From Rhizobium rosettiformans (lineage in GTDB: Bacteria; Pseudomonadota; Alphaproteobacteria; Rhizobiales; Rhizobiaceae), in assembly GCF_016806065.1 (NCBI RefSeq), contig NZ_CP032405.1:852501-916500 (forward strand): 64,000 nt of DNA. The letters are read 5' to 3'. Of this stretch, positions 48,785 to 58,386 are shown piece by piece. The notes below the pieces were generated by a model. It was not told the DNA's origin. It worked only from the letters and a program-made list of their open reading frames with translations, and ran no database searches. Positions within the stretch are counted from its first letter, which is position 1. Each line of letters opens with the position of its first letter. The position numbers and the translations under genes were made by a program.

Positions 48785-49675
48785 ATGAGCCAGTCAACCT
48801 CGGGACGACGCCCGCCCCGCGTCGGCGATGCGCCCCTTTTCAAATACGCGCTGATCGGCGCGGTGCTGCTTCTCGTCCTGTTCTTCGTGGTCGCCCCAAT
48901 GGCGGTGATCGGCCTAGAGGCCTTTTCCAGGGGCGTGCCGTTCTTCCTCGAGACGATCGCTGCCCCCGACACGCGCCATGCCATATGGCTGACGGTGATG
49001 ACGGCGCTGATTGCGGTACCGATCAACACCATCTTCGGCGTGGCGGCCGCCTGGGCGATCACCAAGCATGATTTTCGCGGCAAGCGCTTGCTGACGATCC
49101 TGATCGAGATTCCCTTCTCGGTCTCGCCTGTTGTCGCCGGCGTCGCCTATCTCTTCGTCTATGGCCTGCAGGGCATATTCGGCCCCACCCTCGACAGCGC
49201 CGGCCTGAAGATCCTCTTTGCCCTGCCGGGCATCGTGCTCGCCTCGATGTTCGTCACCGCACCCTTCGTCGCCCGCGAACTGATCCCGCTGATGCAGGCG
49301 CAGGGGCGCGATCTCGAGGAGGCTGCAACCTCGCTGGGTGCGAGCGGTTTGCGCACCTTCTTGTCGGTGACGCTGCCCAACATCAAATGGGCGATGCTTT
49401 ACGGCGTCGTGCTCTGCAATGCCCGTGTCATGGGTGAATTCGGCGCCGTGTCGATCGTCTCCGGCAACATCCGTGGCCAGACGAATACGCTGCCGCTGCA
49501 TATCGAGCTGCTTTACCAGGACTACAACGCCGTCGGCGCCTTCGCTGCCGCCTCAATGCTCGCCGCGCTGGCACTGGTCACGCTGGTGGCCAAGGTTCTG
49601 CTCGAACGCCAGGGCGCAGGACGCCGGAACCGACCGGCCACGCTCGCCGGCAATACTTCGGAGAAGATTTCGTGA
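48785..49675 (+). CDS. cysW: Sulfate ABC transporter permease CysW
   Basis: Second permease subunit, 296 residues, six hydrophobic segments. The EAA loop is LEEAATSLGASGLRTFLSVTLPNI. Family signatures are IEIPFSVSPVVAGVAYLFVYG and NARVMGEFGAVSIVSGNIRGQTNTLPLHIE. Its stop codon overlaps the cysA start as GTGA, so the ATPase is coupled to it. Confidence 0.96.
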   Translation: MSQSTSGRRPPRVGDAPLFKYALIGAVLLLVLFFVVAPMAVIGLEAFSRGVPFFLETIAAPDTRHAIWLTVMTALIAVPINTIFGVAAAWAITKHDFRGKRLLTILIEIPFSVSPVVAGVAYLFVYGLQGIFGPTLDSAGLKILFALPGIVLASMFVTAPFVARELIPLMQAQGRDLEEAATSLGASGLRTFLSVTLPNIKWAMLYGVVLCNARVMGEFGAVSIVSGNIRGQTNTLPLHIELLYQDYNAVGAFAAASMLAALALVTLVAKVLLERQGAGRRNRPATLAGNTSEKIS

Positions 49676-50694
49676 ACATTCGCCTCGACACGGTCGTCAA
49701 GACCTTCGAAACCTTCCGCGCCGTGCATGGCGTCTCGCTCGACATCAAGAGCGGCGAACTGGTGGCGCTGCTCGGCCCCTCGGGCTCCGGCAAGACGACC
49801 ATCCTGCGCATGGTCGCCGGCCTCGAATTTGCCGATGGCGGCCAGATCCATTTCGGCGAAGAGGATGCGACAGACATTCCCGTGCGCGATCGCGGCGTCG
49901 GCTTCGTCTTCCAGCATTATGCGCTTTTCCCGCATATGACGGTCGCCGAGAATATCGCCTTCGGCATGAAGGTCTCGAAGCTGAAGCGCTCGACCGCCGA
50001 CATCGATCGGCGGGTCGAAGAACTGCTCTCCCTCGTCCAGCTCGCTGGATTGGGTGAGCGCTTTCCCGGCCAGATCTCCGGCGGCCAGCGCCAGCGCGTG
50101 GCGCTTGCCCGTGCGCTTGCGGTCGATCCCCGCGTGCTTTTGCTCGACGAGCCCTTCGGCGCGCTCGACGCCAATGTGCGCCGCGACCTGCGCCGCTGGC
50201 TACGTTCCATCCATGACGAACTCGGCATCACCACGCTCTTCGTCACCCATGACCAGGAAGAAGCGCTCGACCTCGCCGATCGCGTCGTCATCCTCGACAA
50301 GGGCAAGATCGTTCAACAGGGCACGCCGGAAGAAGTCTGCCGCCATCCGGCCAACGCCTTCGTCATGCGCTTCCTCGGCGACACCAATGCGCTGAAGGCG
50401 AGTGTTGTGAACGGACAGGCGACCGTCTGCAACATGACCTATGCGGCGGACGGCCTGAAGGATGGACCGGCCGAGCTTCTCTTCCGTCCGACCGATGTCG
50501 TCTGGAGCGAAGATGCCTCAAAGGGTGTCGCGGCAACCATCCAGCGGGTTCTGGATCGCCCAGGCTCGCGACGGGTGCTTGCCGGAACGACAGATGGCAC
50601 GACCGTCGAATTCGACGTCTCCCCCGACTTCGCCAAGGCGAAGGGCGATGAGGGCTTCATCGAAATCCTCAGGCCGCGGCTGTTTCAGGACTGA
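49672..50694 (+). CDS. cysA: Sulfate/thiosulfate ABC transporter ATP-binding protein CysA
   Basis: ATPase of the sulfate importer, 340 residues. Walker A is GPSGSGKT at about 35-42, the signature ISGGQRQRVALARAL at about 137-151, and Walker B VLLLDEPFGALD follows. A C-terminal regulatory domain (about 240-340) ends the protein. The start codon is GTG, within the cysW stop. Last gene of the operon; downstream lies the convergent tlpA-like gene 18 bp away. Confidence 0.96.
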   Translation: MNIRLDTVVKTFETFRAVHGVSLDIKSGELVALLGPSGSGKTTILRMVAGLEFADGGQIHFGEEDATDIPVRDRGVGFVFQHYALFPHMTVAENIAFGMKVSKLKRSTADIDRRVEELLSLVQLAGLGERFPGQISGGQRQRVALARALAVDPRVLLLDEPFGALDANVRRDLRRWLRSIHDELGITTLFVTHDQEEALDLADRVVILDKGKIVQQGTPEEVCRHPANAFVMRFLGDTNALKASVVNGQATVCNMTYAADGLKDGPAELLFRPTDVVWSEDASKGVAATIQRVLDRPGSRRVLAGTTDGTTVEFDVSPDFAKAKGDEGFIEILRPRLFQD

Positions 50695-50701
50695 CCGATA
50701 G

Positions 50702-50723
50702 CGGGCAGCGGTTCAGCTGCCCG
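50702..50723. terminator. Hairpin between cysA and the TlpA-like gene
   Basis: An 8-bp perfect stem (CGGGCAGC, GCTGCCCG) with a 6-nt loop, overlapping the stop codon of the TlpA-like gene. No U-tract; possibly a convergent terminator. Confidence 0.4.
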
Positions 50724-51378
50724 TCGCTGCCGCCATCACCAACGCCTTGGCGTCCGCGCCGTCCCAGACGGCCGGACCGTTCATGCTACCGAGCAGGCAC
50801 CCCCTGCCATCAACGAGCAGCGTGACCGGCAGACCGAAGGCAAGGCCCTCGCGCTTCAACTGGTTGAAGACGCCCATGGAAGCGTCGCGATAGAGACCGA
50901 GTGCGTCGACGCCGGTTTCCTCGAGGAAGGTCTGTGGCTTTTCGACATCGCCGGTGTCGATATTGATCGCAAGCACCTGAAACGCCTCACCCCCAGCCGC
51001 CGTCTGCAGGTTGTTGAGAGCTGGCATTTCCTCACGGCAGGGCACACACCAGGTCGCCCAGAGATTGATCAGCACCGTCTTGTCGGCAAAGTTTGCCATG
51101 GTCATCGGTGTACCTTCCTTGTCCTGGAAGGTCAGCCCCTGGATGAGCTTCGGTTCGCTGACCGGGATCATGGCCGCGACATCGCCCTTCAGATAGGGCG
51201 TCAGCGCCTCCGCCCTGGCGACGGATCCCTCGCATTGCGCGGCATCTGCGGTCTCCACGGCATTGCCAGACATGGTCTGATTCACGTATACCGCAGCCGC
51301 GCCGGCGACGATGCCGGCCACCGCCGCAATCGCAACCAGCTTGGTAGGGAAGAGGCCCGCGGGTTTCTTTTCTGTCAT
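50713..51378 (-). CDS. TlpA family thiol:disulfide reductase
   Basis: Membrane-anchored thioredoxin-like protein of 221 residues facing the periplasm. One N-terminal membrane segment (about 13-32), then a linker to about 75, then the thioredoxin fold with active site C111-V-P-C114 in [16 protein letters not shown] and the cis-proline loop [12 protein letters not shown]. TlpA proteins reduce periplasmic cysteines, for example for cytochrome oxidase or c-type cytochrome maturation. The ATG has GGAG 6 nt upstream. Start codons of this gene and argH are only 24 bp apart, in opposite directions. Confidence 0.92.
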   Translation of the reverse strand: MTEKKPAGLFPTKLVAIAAVAGIVAGAAAVYVNQTMSGNAVETADAAQCEGSVARAEALTPYLKGDVAAMIPVSEPKLIQGLTFQDKEGTPMTMANFADKTVLINLWATWCVPCREEMPALNNLQTAAGGEAFQVLAINIDTGDVEKPQTFLEETGVDALGLYRDASMGVFNQLKREGLAFGLPVTLLVDGRGCLLGSMNGPAVWDGADAKALVMAAATGS

Positions 51379-51402
51379 GTCATTCTCCAGGACGGGCACT
51401 TC

Positions 51403-52806
51403 ATGGCCGAGGACATCAAGGACACCAAATCCTCCAACCAGATGTGGGGCGGTCGCTTCGCCTCGGGCCCTTCGGCCATTATGGAGGAGATAAATGCCTC
51501 CATCGGTTTCGACAAGAAGCTTTACGCCCAGGATATCCGCGGCTCAAAAGCGCATGCGACCATGCTGGCGCAACAAGGCATTATCTCGAACGAAGATAAA
51601 GACAAGATCCTTCACGGCCTGGACACGATCCTGTCAGAGATTGAAAGCGGTCAATTCGTCTTCTCGCGCAAGCTCGAAGACATCCATATGAACATCGAGG
51701 CGCGCCTTGCCGAACTGATCGGCCCGGCCGCCGGCCGCCTTCATACCGCCCGGTCGCGCAACGACCAGGTGGCGCTCGATTTCCGCCTCTGGGTGAAAGA
51801 AGAACTGCAGAAGACGGAAGCAGCTTTGTCCGGTCTGATCGCAGCCTTCCTCGACCGAGCCGAAGAACATGCCGACACCGTCATGCCTGGCTTTACCCAT
51901 CTCCAGACAGCCCAGCCGGTGACCTTCGGTCATCACTGCATGGCCTATGTCGAGATGTTCGGCCGTGACCGCCAGCGCGTGCGCCATGCGATCGAGCATC
52001 TGGACGAAAGCCCGATCGGGGCCGCAGCGCTTGCCGGTACCGGATACCCGATCGACCGCCACATGACGGCGGCAGCCCTCGGCTTCCGCGAGCCGACCCG
52101 CAATTCGATCGATACCGTCTCCGACCGTGACTTTGCGCTCGAATTCCTCTCGATCGCTTCGATCTGCGCGGTACACCTGTCGCGTCTCGCCGAGGAAATC
52201 GTCATCTGGTCGACGCCGCAATTCGGCTTCATCCGCCTGTCGGACGCCTTCTCCACCGGCTCGTCGATCATGCCGCAAAAGAAAAACCCTGACGCCGCCG
52301 AACTGGTGCGCGCCAAGACTGGTCGCATCAACGGCTCGCTGATTGCCCTATTGACCGTCATGAAGGGCCTGCCGCTCGCCTATTCCAAGGACATGCAGGA
52401 AGACAAGGAACAGGTCTTCGACGCCGCCGAAAGCCTGGAACTGGCGATTGCCGCGATGACCGGCATGGTCACCGACATGACCATCCGCACCGACAAGATG
52501 AAAGCGGCTGCGGGCTCCGGTTACTCGACCGCGACCGACCTTGCTGACTGGCTGGTGCGGGAAGCCGGCCTCCCCTTCCGTGACGCCCACCATGTGACCG
52601 GCAATGCCGTTGCCATGGCCGAGAAGAAGGGCTGCGATCTCGCGGAGCTTTCGCTGGAAGAACTGCAGAGCATCAATGCGGCAATCACGGCCGACGTCTT
52701 CAACGTCCTGACGGTTGAAGCCTCGGTCGCCAGCCGCAAGAGCTTTGGCGGCACGGCGCCTTCCGAAGTCAGGAAGCAGATTGCCTGGTGGCGGGCCCGC
52801 AACTGA
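51403..52806 (+). CDS. argH: Argininosuccinate lyase
   Basis: Last enzyme of arginine synthesis, splitting argininosuccinate to arginine and fumarate. The 467 residues carry the fumarase-superfamily signature [12 protein letters not shown], the N-terminal [21 protein letters not shown] and [18 protein letters not shown] chose the ATG giving [17 protein letters not shown], with AGGA upstream; the longer in-frame ORF overlaps the divergent tlpA-like gene. A terminator follows. Confidence 0.96.
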   Translation: MAEDIKDTKSSNQMWGGRFASGPSAIMEEINASIGFDKKLYAQDIRGSKAHATMLAQQGIISNEDKDKILHGLDTILSEIESGQFVFSRKLEDIHMNIEARLAELIGPAAGRLHTARSRNDQVALDFRLWVKEELQKTEAALSGLIAAFLDRAEEHADTVMPGFTHLQTAQPVTFGHHCMAYVEMFGRDRQRVRHAIEHLDESPIGAAALAGTGYPIDRHMTAAALGFREPTRNSIDTVSDRDFALEFLSIASICAVHLSRLAEEIVIWSTPQFGFIRLSDAFSTGSSIMPQKKNPDAAELVRAKTGRINGSLIALLTVMKGLPLAYSKDMQEDKEQVFDAAESLELAIAAMTGMVTDMTIRTDKMKAAAGSGYSTATDLADWLVREAGLPFRDAHHVTGNAVAMAEKKGCDLAELSLEELQSINAAITADVFNVLTVEASVASRKSFGGTAPSEVRKQIAWWRARN

Positions 52807-52851
52807 CAGGGCAATCGATCACGCGCACATGCGCGACACATCACGAGATCA

Positions 52852-52875
52852 GGGGTGCACAAGCGCCCCTTTTTT
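52852..52875 (+). terminator. Terminator of argH
   Basis: 7-bp stem with one G-U pair (GGGGTGC at 52852-52858, GCGCCCC at 52863-52869), ACAA loop, then six T. It is 46 bp after the argH stop. Confidence 0.85.
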
Positions 52876-52915
52876 CTGTACACGCTAGCACAACAATATC
52901 TTCATGGACCGGGTC

Positions 52916-53104
52916 ATGGTGAATTCGCTGAAACGCACGACGCTTACGCTCTCTATTGTGCTGGCCGCCTCGCTGGCTCTGTCCGCCTGCGGCCGCAAGG
53001 GCGATCTAGATCCGCCGAGCACACCTGCGAGCCAGCAGAACCAGCGCGGTGCCGAGGCGCCGGCAACGCCGGACAGCCCCTTCCTTCTCGATCCGCTTCT
53101 TTGA
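52916..53104 (+). CDS. Small lipoprotein, LptM-like
   Basis: Precursor of about 62 residues with signal peptide and lipobox LSAC, so the mature protein starts at a lipidated cysteine (CGRKGDLDPPS). CGxKGDL is the hallmark of the LptM (YifL) family, which helps mature the LptD/LptE lipopolysaccharide translocon. The rest is short and rich in Pro, Gln and Asn. An ATG four codons upstream (52904) is an alternative start. It sits between argH and lysA, as in many proteobacteria. Confidence 0.88.
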   Translation: MVNSLKRTTLTLSIVLAASLALSACGRKGDLDPPSTPASQQNQRGAEAPATPDSPFLLDPLL

Positions 53105-53117
53105 CAGGGCTTAACCC

Positions 53118-54386
53118 GTGAACCATTTCGAGTATCGCGACGGCGTCCTCTACGCCGAAGGCGTGGCCATCCCCGAGATCGCGCGCGCCGTCGGCACGCC
53201 CTTCTACTGCTATTCGACGGCGACGCTGGAGCGTCACTACAAGGTCTTTTCCAAGGCTTTTGATGGCGTCGATGCGCTCGTCTGCTACGCGATGAAGGCC
53301 AATTCCAACCAGGCCGTTCTGAAGACGCTGGGTCGCCTCGGCGCCGGCGTAGACGTAGTCTCGGAAGGCGAACTCCGCCGCGCGCTGGCAGCCGGCATCC
53401 CGGCAGAGCGCATCATGTTCTCCGGCGTCGGCAAGACGCCGAGCGAGATGGATTTAGGCCTCGAAGCCGGCATCTACTGCTTCAACGTCGAGAGCGAGCC
53501 GGAACTGGAAATCCTGAACCAGCGCGCCATCAAGGCCGGTAAGAAGGCGCATGTCTCCTTCCGCATCAATCCTGACGTCGATGCCAAGACCCATGCTAAG
53601 ATCTCGACCGGCAAGAAGGAAAACAAGTTCGGCATTTCCTACGAGCGCGCCCGCGCCGTCTATGCCCGTGCAGCGACGCTGGAAGGCATCCAGGTCTCCG
53701 GTATCGACATGCATATCGGCAGCCAGATTACCGATCTGCAGCCCTTCGAAGACGCCTTCCGCCTGCTGCGCGAACTCGTAGAGACGCTGCGCGGCGATGG
53801 TCACAGCATTGACCACGTCGATGTCGGCGGAGGCCTGGGCATCCCCTACAAGGACGACAACAATCCGCCGCCCGAGCCCGACGCCTATGCGAAGATCGTC
53901 AAGGACCAGCTTTCGGAGCTGAACTGCCGCATCGTGACCGAGCCCGGCCGCCTGATCGTCGGCAATGCCGGCATCCTGGTGACCGAGGTCATCTATGTGA
54001 AGGACGGCGGCGACAAGACCTTCGTCATCGTCGACGGCGCGATGAACGACCTGATCCGCCCGACGCTCTACGAGGCCTATCACGAGATCAAGCCGGTGGT
54101 GATTTCGGCAGCGAACGCCCCGCGTATCAAAGCCGATGTCGTGGGCCCCGTCTGCGAGACCGGCGACTATCTGGCGCTCGACCGCGAAATGGCAATGCCG
54201 AAGCCGGGCGATCTGATCGCGGTCGGCTCCGCTGGAGCCTATGGCGCCGTCCAGGCCGGAACCTATAACACCCGCAGGCTGGTGCCGGAGGTGCTGGTCA
54301 ACGGTAACGACTTTCACGTGATTCGCCCGCGTCCGACCTATGAGGACCTGATCGCACTCGACAGCGTCCCGGACTGGCTCGCCTGA
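53118..54386 (+). CDS. lysA: Diaminopimelate decarboxylase
   Basis: PLP enzyme that converts meso-diaminopimelate to lysine. The 422 residues include K60 in VCYAMKANSNQAV as the PLP lysine, HIGSQITDLQPF, the glycine-rich VDVGGGLGIPY and the cysteine motif VGPVCETGDYLA. The start is GTG (MNHFEYRDGVLYAEGV). It lies 13 bp after the LptM-like gene, so the two are probably cotranscribed. A terminator follows. Confidence 0.97.
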   Translation: MNHFEYRDGVLYAEGVAIPEIARAVGTPFYCYSTATLERHYKVFSKAFDGVDALVCYAMKANSNQAVLKTLGRLGAGVDVVSEGELRRALAAGIPAERIMFSGVGKTPSEMDLGLEAGIYCFNVESEPELEILNQRAIKAGKKAHVSFRINPDVDAKTHAKISTGKKENKFGISYERARAVYARAATLEGIQVSGIDMHIGSQITDLQPFEDAFRLLRELVETLRGDGHSIDHVDVGGGLGIPYKDDNNPPPEPDAYAKIVKDQLSELNCRIVTEPGRLIVGNAGILVTEVIYVKDGGDKTFVIVDGAMNDLIRPTLYEAYHEIKPVVISAANAPRIKADVVGPVCETGDYLALDREMAMPKPGDLIAVGSAGAYGAVQAGTYNTRRLVPEVLVNGNDFHVIRPRPTYEDLIALDSVPDWLA

Positions 54387-54407
54387 ACCATTCACAATTC
54401 GGCGATG

Positions 54408-54431
54408 AGGCGGGAAAAACTCCCGCCTTTT
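54408..54431 (+). terminator. Terminator of lysA
   Basis: A perfect 8-bp stem (AGGCGGGA at 54408-54415, TCCCGCCT at 54421-54428), AAAAC loop, then TTTAT, starting 21 bp after the lysA stop. Confidence 0.85.
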
Positions 54432-54519
54432 ATGTGTCGCCCTCGTCTTCGCCACAAAGACTGCTATCTTCGAGAACAATCAGCCGTGACAATGCGCGGC
54501 GCTCTCGGAGACCAGACGG

Positions 54520-57174
54520 ATGAGCTCTTCCCGCCCGGCCGGCCACAGGAAAGGCGCCTTGAAGGACGACCCGAAGCTTGCGCGGCGCGTCGGCGTCAAG
54601 CGTGTGCTCGCTCGCTCCGTGCTGTTTGCCGAACGCCTGCTGCCGCTTTTCCTGCCAGTCTTCGGCATTGCCGCCCTTTTCGTCGCGCTCGCCTGGTTCG
54701 GCGTTTATCGTGAGGTCCCGGATCTCGTCCGCCTCGCGATCGTCTTTATCCTCGTCTTTGCCTTCGTCGCCTCCTTCCTGCCCTTCCTCAAAGTTCGTCT
54801 GCCGAGCATTCCGGAAGCCGACAGGCTGCTTGAAGAGCGCAATGGGCTGGCCCACCAGCCGGTGGCGGTGCAGGACGATCAGCTCTCCGCCGACACGCCC
54901 TTCGCCCGCGCCCTCTGGCAGGAACACCAGCGGCGTATGGCCGAGCGCATTGCAGCGCTCGATGCAGGCCTGCCGCAGCCGGACATCGCCCGCTACGACC
55001 GTTATGCCCTGCGCGCCGTGCCGGCCCTGCTCTTCGTGACGGCGCTCGCCTATTCCGGCTCCAATGGCGCAGGCCAGATTGCCGACGCCTTCCGCCAGCA
55101 TGTGCCGGAAAGCGAGGCACCGGCACTTCGCATCGACGCCTGGATCACGCCACCCGGCTATACAGGCCAGCCGCCGGTCTTCCTGTCTGGCCTCGGCACC
55201 CAGGACGTGGCCGGCGTAACCGTGCCGCAGAAGTCCAAGGTCACCGTGCGCATCAGCGGCGGCCCCTCGGACGAGAAGGTTCTGTTCGTCAAACAGGCGG
55301 ACGGCACAGTTCTCGACGTCGCCGAGAAGGACGATGCTGCCCGCATGCCAACGGCAGGCTCCGAGATTGACGCAAGGAGTCAGACGGCCGTTCCGACGCC
55401 GCCCCCGGCCCCGGCTCCGAACGCCCCGATGGTCGCGCGCACCCATGAGCTGGAACTGAACGAGGCCGGCGAACTGCGCGTGGCCGACCGAACCTGGACG
55501 ATCGGTGTCACACCGGACAGGGCACCCGAGATCGCCTTTGACGGCACACCGCGCCGCGCCATCAACGGCGCACTCGAAATCGCCTTTACCGCCAAGGACG
55601 ACTATGGCCTGCAAAAGGCCCATGCCGAGATCCTCCCGCTGGAGGAGCAAGCCGGCGCGACGCCGCTCTATCCGCATCCGGACTACAAGCTTGACCTGCC
55701 GCGTCACAATGCCCGTGACACCAAGGGCGTGGCGAGCCGCAACATCACAGAGCATCCGCTCGCTGGCCAGATGGTGAAAATCACGCTGGTGGCGACCGAC
55801 GGTGCGGGCCAGACCGGCCGCAGCGAGCCGATCGAGATGCGGCTGCCCGGCCGCAATTTCAACGAGCCGCTCGCAGCAGCCGTTGCCGAGCAGCGCAAGG
55901 TCTTTGCGCTCGACACCCGCCAGATGCCGCAGGCGATCGCGCTGAACGAAGCACTGGTGCTGCGCGCAGACGAGACGATCCCCGATCTCGGCAACTTCAT
56001 TGCGCTGGAAAGCGCCCGCGCCCGCATGAACATGGCGCGCGGCGAAGAACAGCTGAAGGATACCGCCGACTATCTCTGGGAAATCGCGCTCGGCATCGAG
56101 GATGGTGACCTGTCACTCGCCGAACGACGCCTGCGCGACGCCCAGCAGGCGCTGTCCGATGCCCTGGAAAACGGCGCCTCTGATGAAGAAATCCAGCGGC
56201 TGATGGCAGAGCTGCGCTCGGCAATGCAGGAATTCCTGCAGGCCCTCGCGCAGCGCATGCCCAACCAGCAGGGCCAGCCGCAGCAGAATGCCCAGAACAT
56301 GCTGCGCCAGCAGGATCTCGACAACATGCTCGACCAGCTGGAGAACCTCGCCCGCTCCGGCAATCGCGACCAGGCACAGCAGCTGCTCTCGGAACTGCAG
56401 CGGATGATGAACAACCTGCAGGCCGGACGCCCGCAGCAGGGCCAGCAGCAGCAGAACAGCGAAGCCCGCCGCCAGATCGACAAGCTCGGCGAGATCATGC
56501 AGGAGCAGCAACGGCTGATGGACGAGACCTTCCGTCTGGATCAGGCGCTGCGCGACCGCATGCAACGCGGCGATCCGCAGCAGGGCGAAGAAGGCGCTGA
56601 AGGCCAGCAGCAGCAGGGTCAGCAGCAACAGGGCGAGCAGGGGCAGCAGGGCCTGGACGGCATAACCGCCGAGCAATTGCGCGAGGCGCTCCGACAGCTG
56701 CGTGAACAACAGGAGCAGCTTGGCCAGCAGCTTGGCGAATTGCAGGAAGGCCTCGAAGGCATGGGAATGGAGCCCGGCCCCGGTTTCGGCGAAGCCCAGC
56801 AGGAAATGCAGGGCGCCGGCGAGGCGCTTGGCCAGGGTCAGGGCGGCCCGGCCGTCGAAGGCCAGGGACGCGCCATGGAGGCGCTTCGCCAGGGCGCTCG
56901 CGACATGATGAACCAGATGATGCAGGCGCAGCAGGGCGAGGGTGGCCAGGGTCCGCAGATGGGTCAGGGTCAGGGCAATCAGGATGGTCGCGATCCCCTC
57001 GGCCGCCCCCGCGCCACCAGCGGTCCGGATTTCGGCGAGCAGGTCAAGGTTCCCGACGAGATCGATGTCCAGCGTGCCCGCGAAATCCTCGAAGCGATCC
57101 GCGAGAAACTCGGCGAGAACTCGAGCCCCGAGATCGAGCGGCGTTATCTGGAGCGATTGCTCGACATCCAGTGA
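54520..57174 (+). CDS. TIGR02302 family protein (DUF4175)
   Basis: Large membrane protein of 884 residues of an alphaproteobacterial family with unknown function. Three hydrophobic segments occur near 42-65, 70-90 and 170-185. A soluble part follows to about 560 (VAGVTVPQKSKVTVRISGG, ALEIAFTAKDDYGLQKAHAEI), then a long low-complexity region rich in Gln, Gly, Glu and Met (about 580-845), and a conserved C-terminus VQRAREILEAIREKLGENSSPEIERRYLERLLD. The architecture suggests an extracytoplasmic, coiled or disordered region anchored in the inner membrane. The ATG has GGAG 10 nt upstream. Confidence 0.9.
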   Translation: MSSSRPAGHRKGALKDDPKLARRVGVKRVLARSVLFAERLLPLFLPVFGIAALFVALAWFGVYREVPDLVRLAIVFILVFAFVASFLPFLKVRLPSIPEADRLLEERNGLAHQPVAVQDDQLSADTPFARALWQEHQRRMAERIAALDAGLPQPDIARYDRYALRAVPALLFVTALAYSGSNGAGQIADAFRQHVPESEAPALRIDAWITPPGYTGQPPVFLSGLGTQDVAGVTVPQKSKVTVRISGGPSDEKVLFVKQADGTVLDVAEKDDAARMPTAGSEIDARSQTAVPTPPPAPAPNAPMVARTHELELNEAGELRVADRTWTIGVTPDRAPEIAFDGTPRRAINGALEIAFTAKDDYGLQKAHAEILPLEEQAGATPLYPHPDYKLDLPRHNARDTKGVASRNITEHPLAGQMVKITLVATDGAGQTGRSEPIEMRLPGRNFNEPLAAAVAEQRKVFALDTRQMPQAIALNEALVLRADETIPDLGNFIALESARARMNMARGEEQLKDTADYLWEIALGIEDGDLSLAERRLRDAQQALSDALENGASDEEIQRLMAELRSAMQEFLQALAQRMPNQQGQPQQNAQNMLRQQDLDNMLDQLENLARSGNRDQAQQLLSELQRMMNNLQAGRPQQGQQQQNSEARRQIDKLGEIMQEQQRLMDETFRLDQALRDRMQRGDPQQGEEGAEGQQQQGQQQQGEQGQQGLDGITAEQLREALRQLREQQEQLGQQLGELQEGLEGMGMEPGPGFGEAQQEMQGAGEALGQGQGGPAVEGQGRAMEALRQGARDMMNQMMQAQQGEGGQGPQMGQGQGNQDGRDPLGRPRATSGPDFGEQVKVPDEIDVQRAREILEAIREKLGENSSPEIERRYLERLLDIQ

Positions 57175-57200
57175 GGCCGTAGCGGTTTTACAGAAACGAC

Positions 57201-57230
57201 AACGCCCGCATCAGCGGGCGTTTGTTTGTT
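57201..57230 (+). terminator. Terminator of the TIGR02302 gene
   Basis: A perfect 9-bp stem (AACGCCCGC at 57201-57209, GCGGGCGTT at 57214-57222), ATCA loop, followed by TGTTTGTT. It lies between two convergent genes and may also act on cpdR. Confidence 0.85.
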
Positions 57231-57250
57231 GAGCGATGTAGTCGGCTGCC

Positions 57251-57610
57251 TCAGCCGGCAAGCGCCGAAGCAACGGCCTTGCGAATATCCGGCAGCGCGA
57301 AGGGCTTCGAGACGACATCGACGATCTTTGCCGAGAGGTCGTCTGCGCGTTCGCGCTGCTCGGCATAGCCGGTCATCAGCAGAATTTTCATGGCCGGAAA
57401 TTCGGAATGGGCGCGATGCGCAAGCTCGATGCCGTCCATGACGGGCATGCGGATATCCGACAGAAGCAGGTCAAAGGCCCCTTCGGAGAGCTTTTCGAGA
57501 CCTTCCGCGCCATCGGCGGCTTCATGCGTCTCGTGACCGTCGAGGCGGAGCGCACGCGCCACGAAGGAGCGCAGGGAGTCTTCGTCTTCGGTGATGAGGA
57601 TTCTCGCCAT
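57251..57610 (-). CDS. cpdR: Cell-cycle response regulator CpdR
   Basis: Single-domain receiver protein of 119 residues. The phosphoacceptor is D52 in LLLSDIRMPVMDG; the acidic pocket is E8-D9-E10 with D11 (ITEDED), and the lysine is in VVSKPF. MARILITEDEDSLRSFVARALRLDGHETHEA matches the CpdR family. In Caulobacter, CpdR, when unphosphorylated, recruits ClpXP to degrade CtrA and other cell-cycle regulators; CckA-ChpT phosphorylates it. The ATG decides the start; an in-frame extension lacks support. Confidence 0.93.
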   Translation of the reverse strand: MARILITEDEDSLRSFVARALRLDGHETHEAADGAEGLEKLSEGAFDLLLSDIRMPVMDGIELAHRAHSEFPAMKILLMTGYAEQRERADDLSAKIVDVVSKPFALPDIRKAVASALAG

Positions 57611-57684
57611 GGTTGAAGTCTTCTCCCGCGTTCTTTTCAGCCTTGCGAGAGGCAAATCACCAGACTTTCCTTGTCGAGTGGTAA

Positions 57685-57707
57685 ACGCCGGACTGGTCGT
57701 CCGGCGT
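57685..57707 (-). terminator. Terminator downstream of hpt
   Basis: A perfect 9-bp stem (ACGCCGGAC at 57685-57693, GTCCGGCGT at 57699-57707), 5-nt loop, with a TTTACC on the minus strand after it. It lies 54 bp past the hpt stop and 74 bp before cpdR. Confidence 0.7.
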
Positions 57708-57761
57708 GATGGTTAACAGCTCACTGCCGTCAGGGGGCGAGATGTTTCCTTTTGAAACGGC

Positions 57762-58304
57762 TCACGCGTCGCCGGTGACGACGCCAACGAAGGGCAGTTC
57801 GCGGAAGGCATAGGCCACATCCATGCCGTAGCCCACGACGAAATAGTCGGGGCATTCGAAGCCGACATAGTCAGCCTCAAACTGTTCTTTTCGCTTCACT
57901 TTCTTGTCGAGAAGCACGGCGATCGTGACATTGGCGGCACCCCGCTCGAACATCAGTTCCTTGGCGAAAAGCAGGGTGCGGCCGGACTCCAAAATATCGT
58001 CGATCAGGAGGATATTGCGCCCCTTCACGTCGCTGTCGATGTCCTTGATGATCTTCACGCCCTGGGAGACCATGCCTGTGCCATAGCTGGACAGGGTGAT
58101 GAATTCGACTTCGGGGGCGAGGCCGACATCATGCAACGCACGAATGAGGTCGGCGGCGAAGATGAACGAGCCCTTCAGCACCGAAATGACCAGGAGGTCG
58201 TCGCAGGGGCCCTTGATGATATCCTGGGCGAGTTCGAGATTACGCTGCCGGATCTGCTCGGCGGTAAAGAGCGGTTCGATGTTCTTTCCGCGAACTACGG
58301 GCAT
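57762..58304 (-). CDS. hpt: Hypoxanthine phosphoribosyltransferase
   Basis: Purine salvage enzyme converting hypoxanthine (or guanine) and PRPP to nucleotides. The 180 residues carry the PRPP motif ILLIDDILESGRT and the catalytic flexible loop SSYGTGMVSQGVKI; the C-terminal VGYGMDVAYAFRELPFVGVV closes the family pattern. The ATG has GGAG 7 nt upstream. In Agrobacterium-type genomes the gene sits alone; no purine-related neighbour is seen here. Confidence 0.95.
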   Translation of the reverse strand: MPVVRGKNIEPLFTAEQIRQRNLELAQDIIKGPCDDLLVISVLKGSFIFAADLIRALHDVGLAPEVEFITLSSYGTGMVSQGVKIIKDIDSDVKGRNILLIDDILESGRTLLFAKELMFERGAANVTIAVLLDKKVKRKEQFEADYVGFECPDYFVVGYGMDVAYAFRELPFVGVVTGDA

Positions 58305-58386
58305 GGGGAACTCCTCGCTTGTCGACCTCAGGTCCTTGGCCGGCGGCATGCCGGAAAGGCAAGGGCCTTAGCACACTGGCAAGGGC

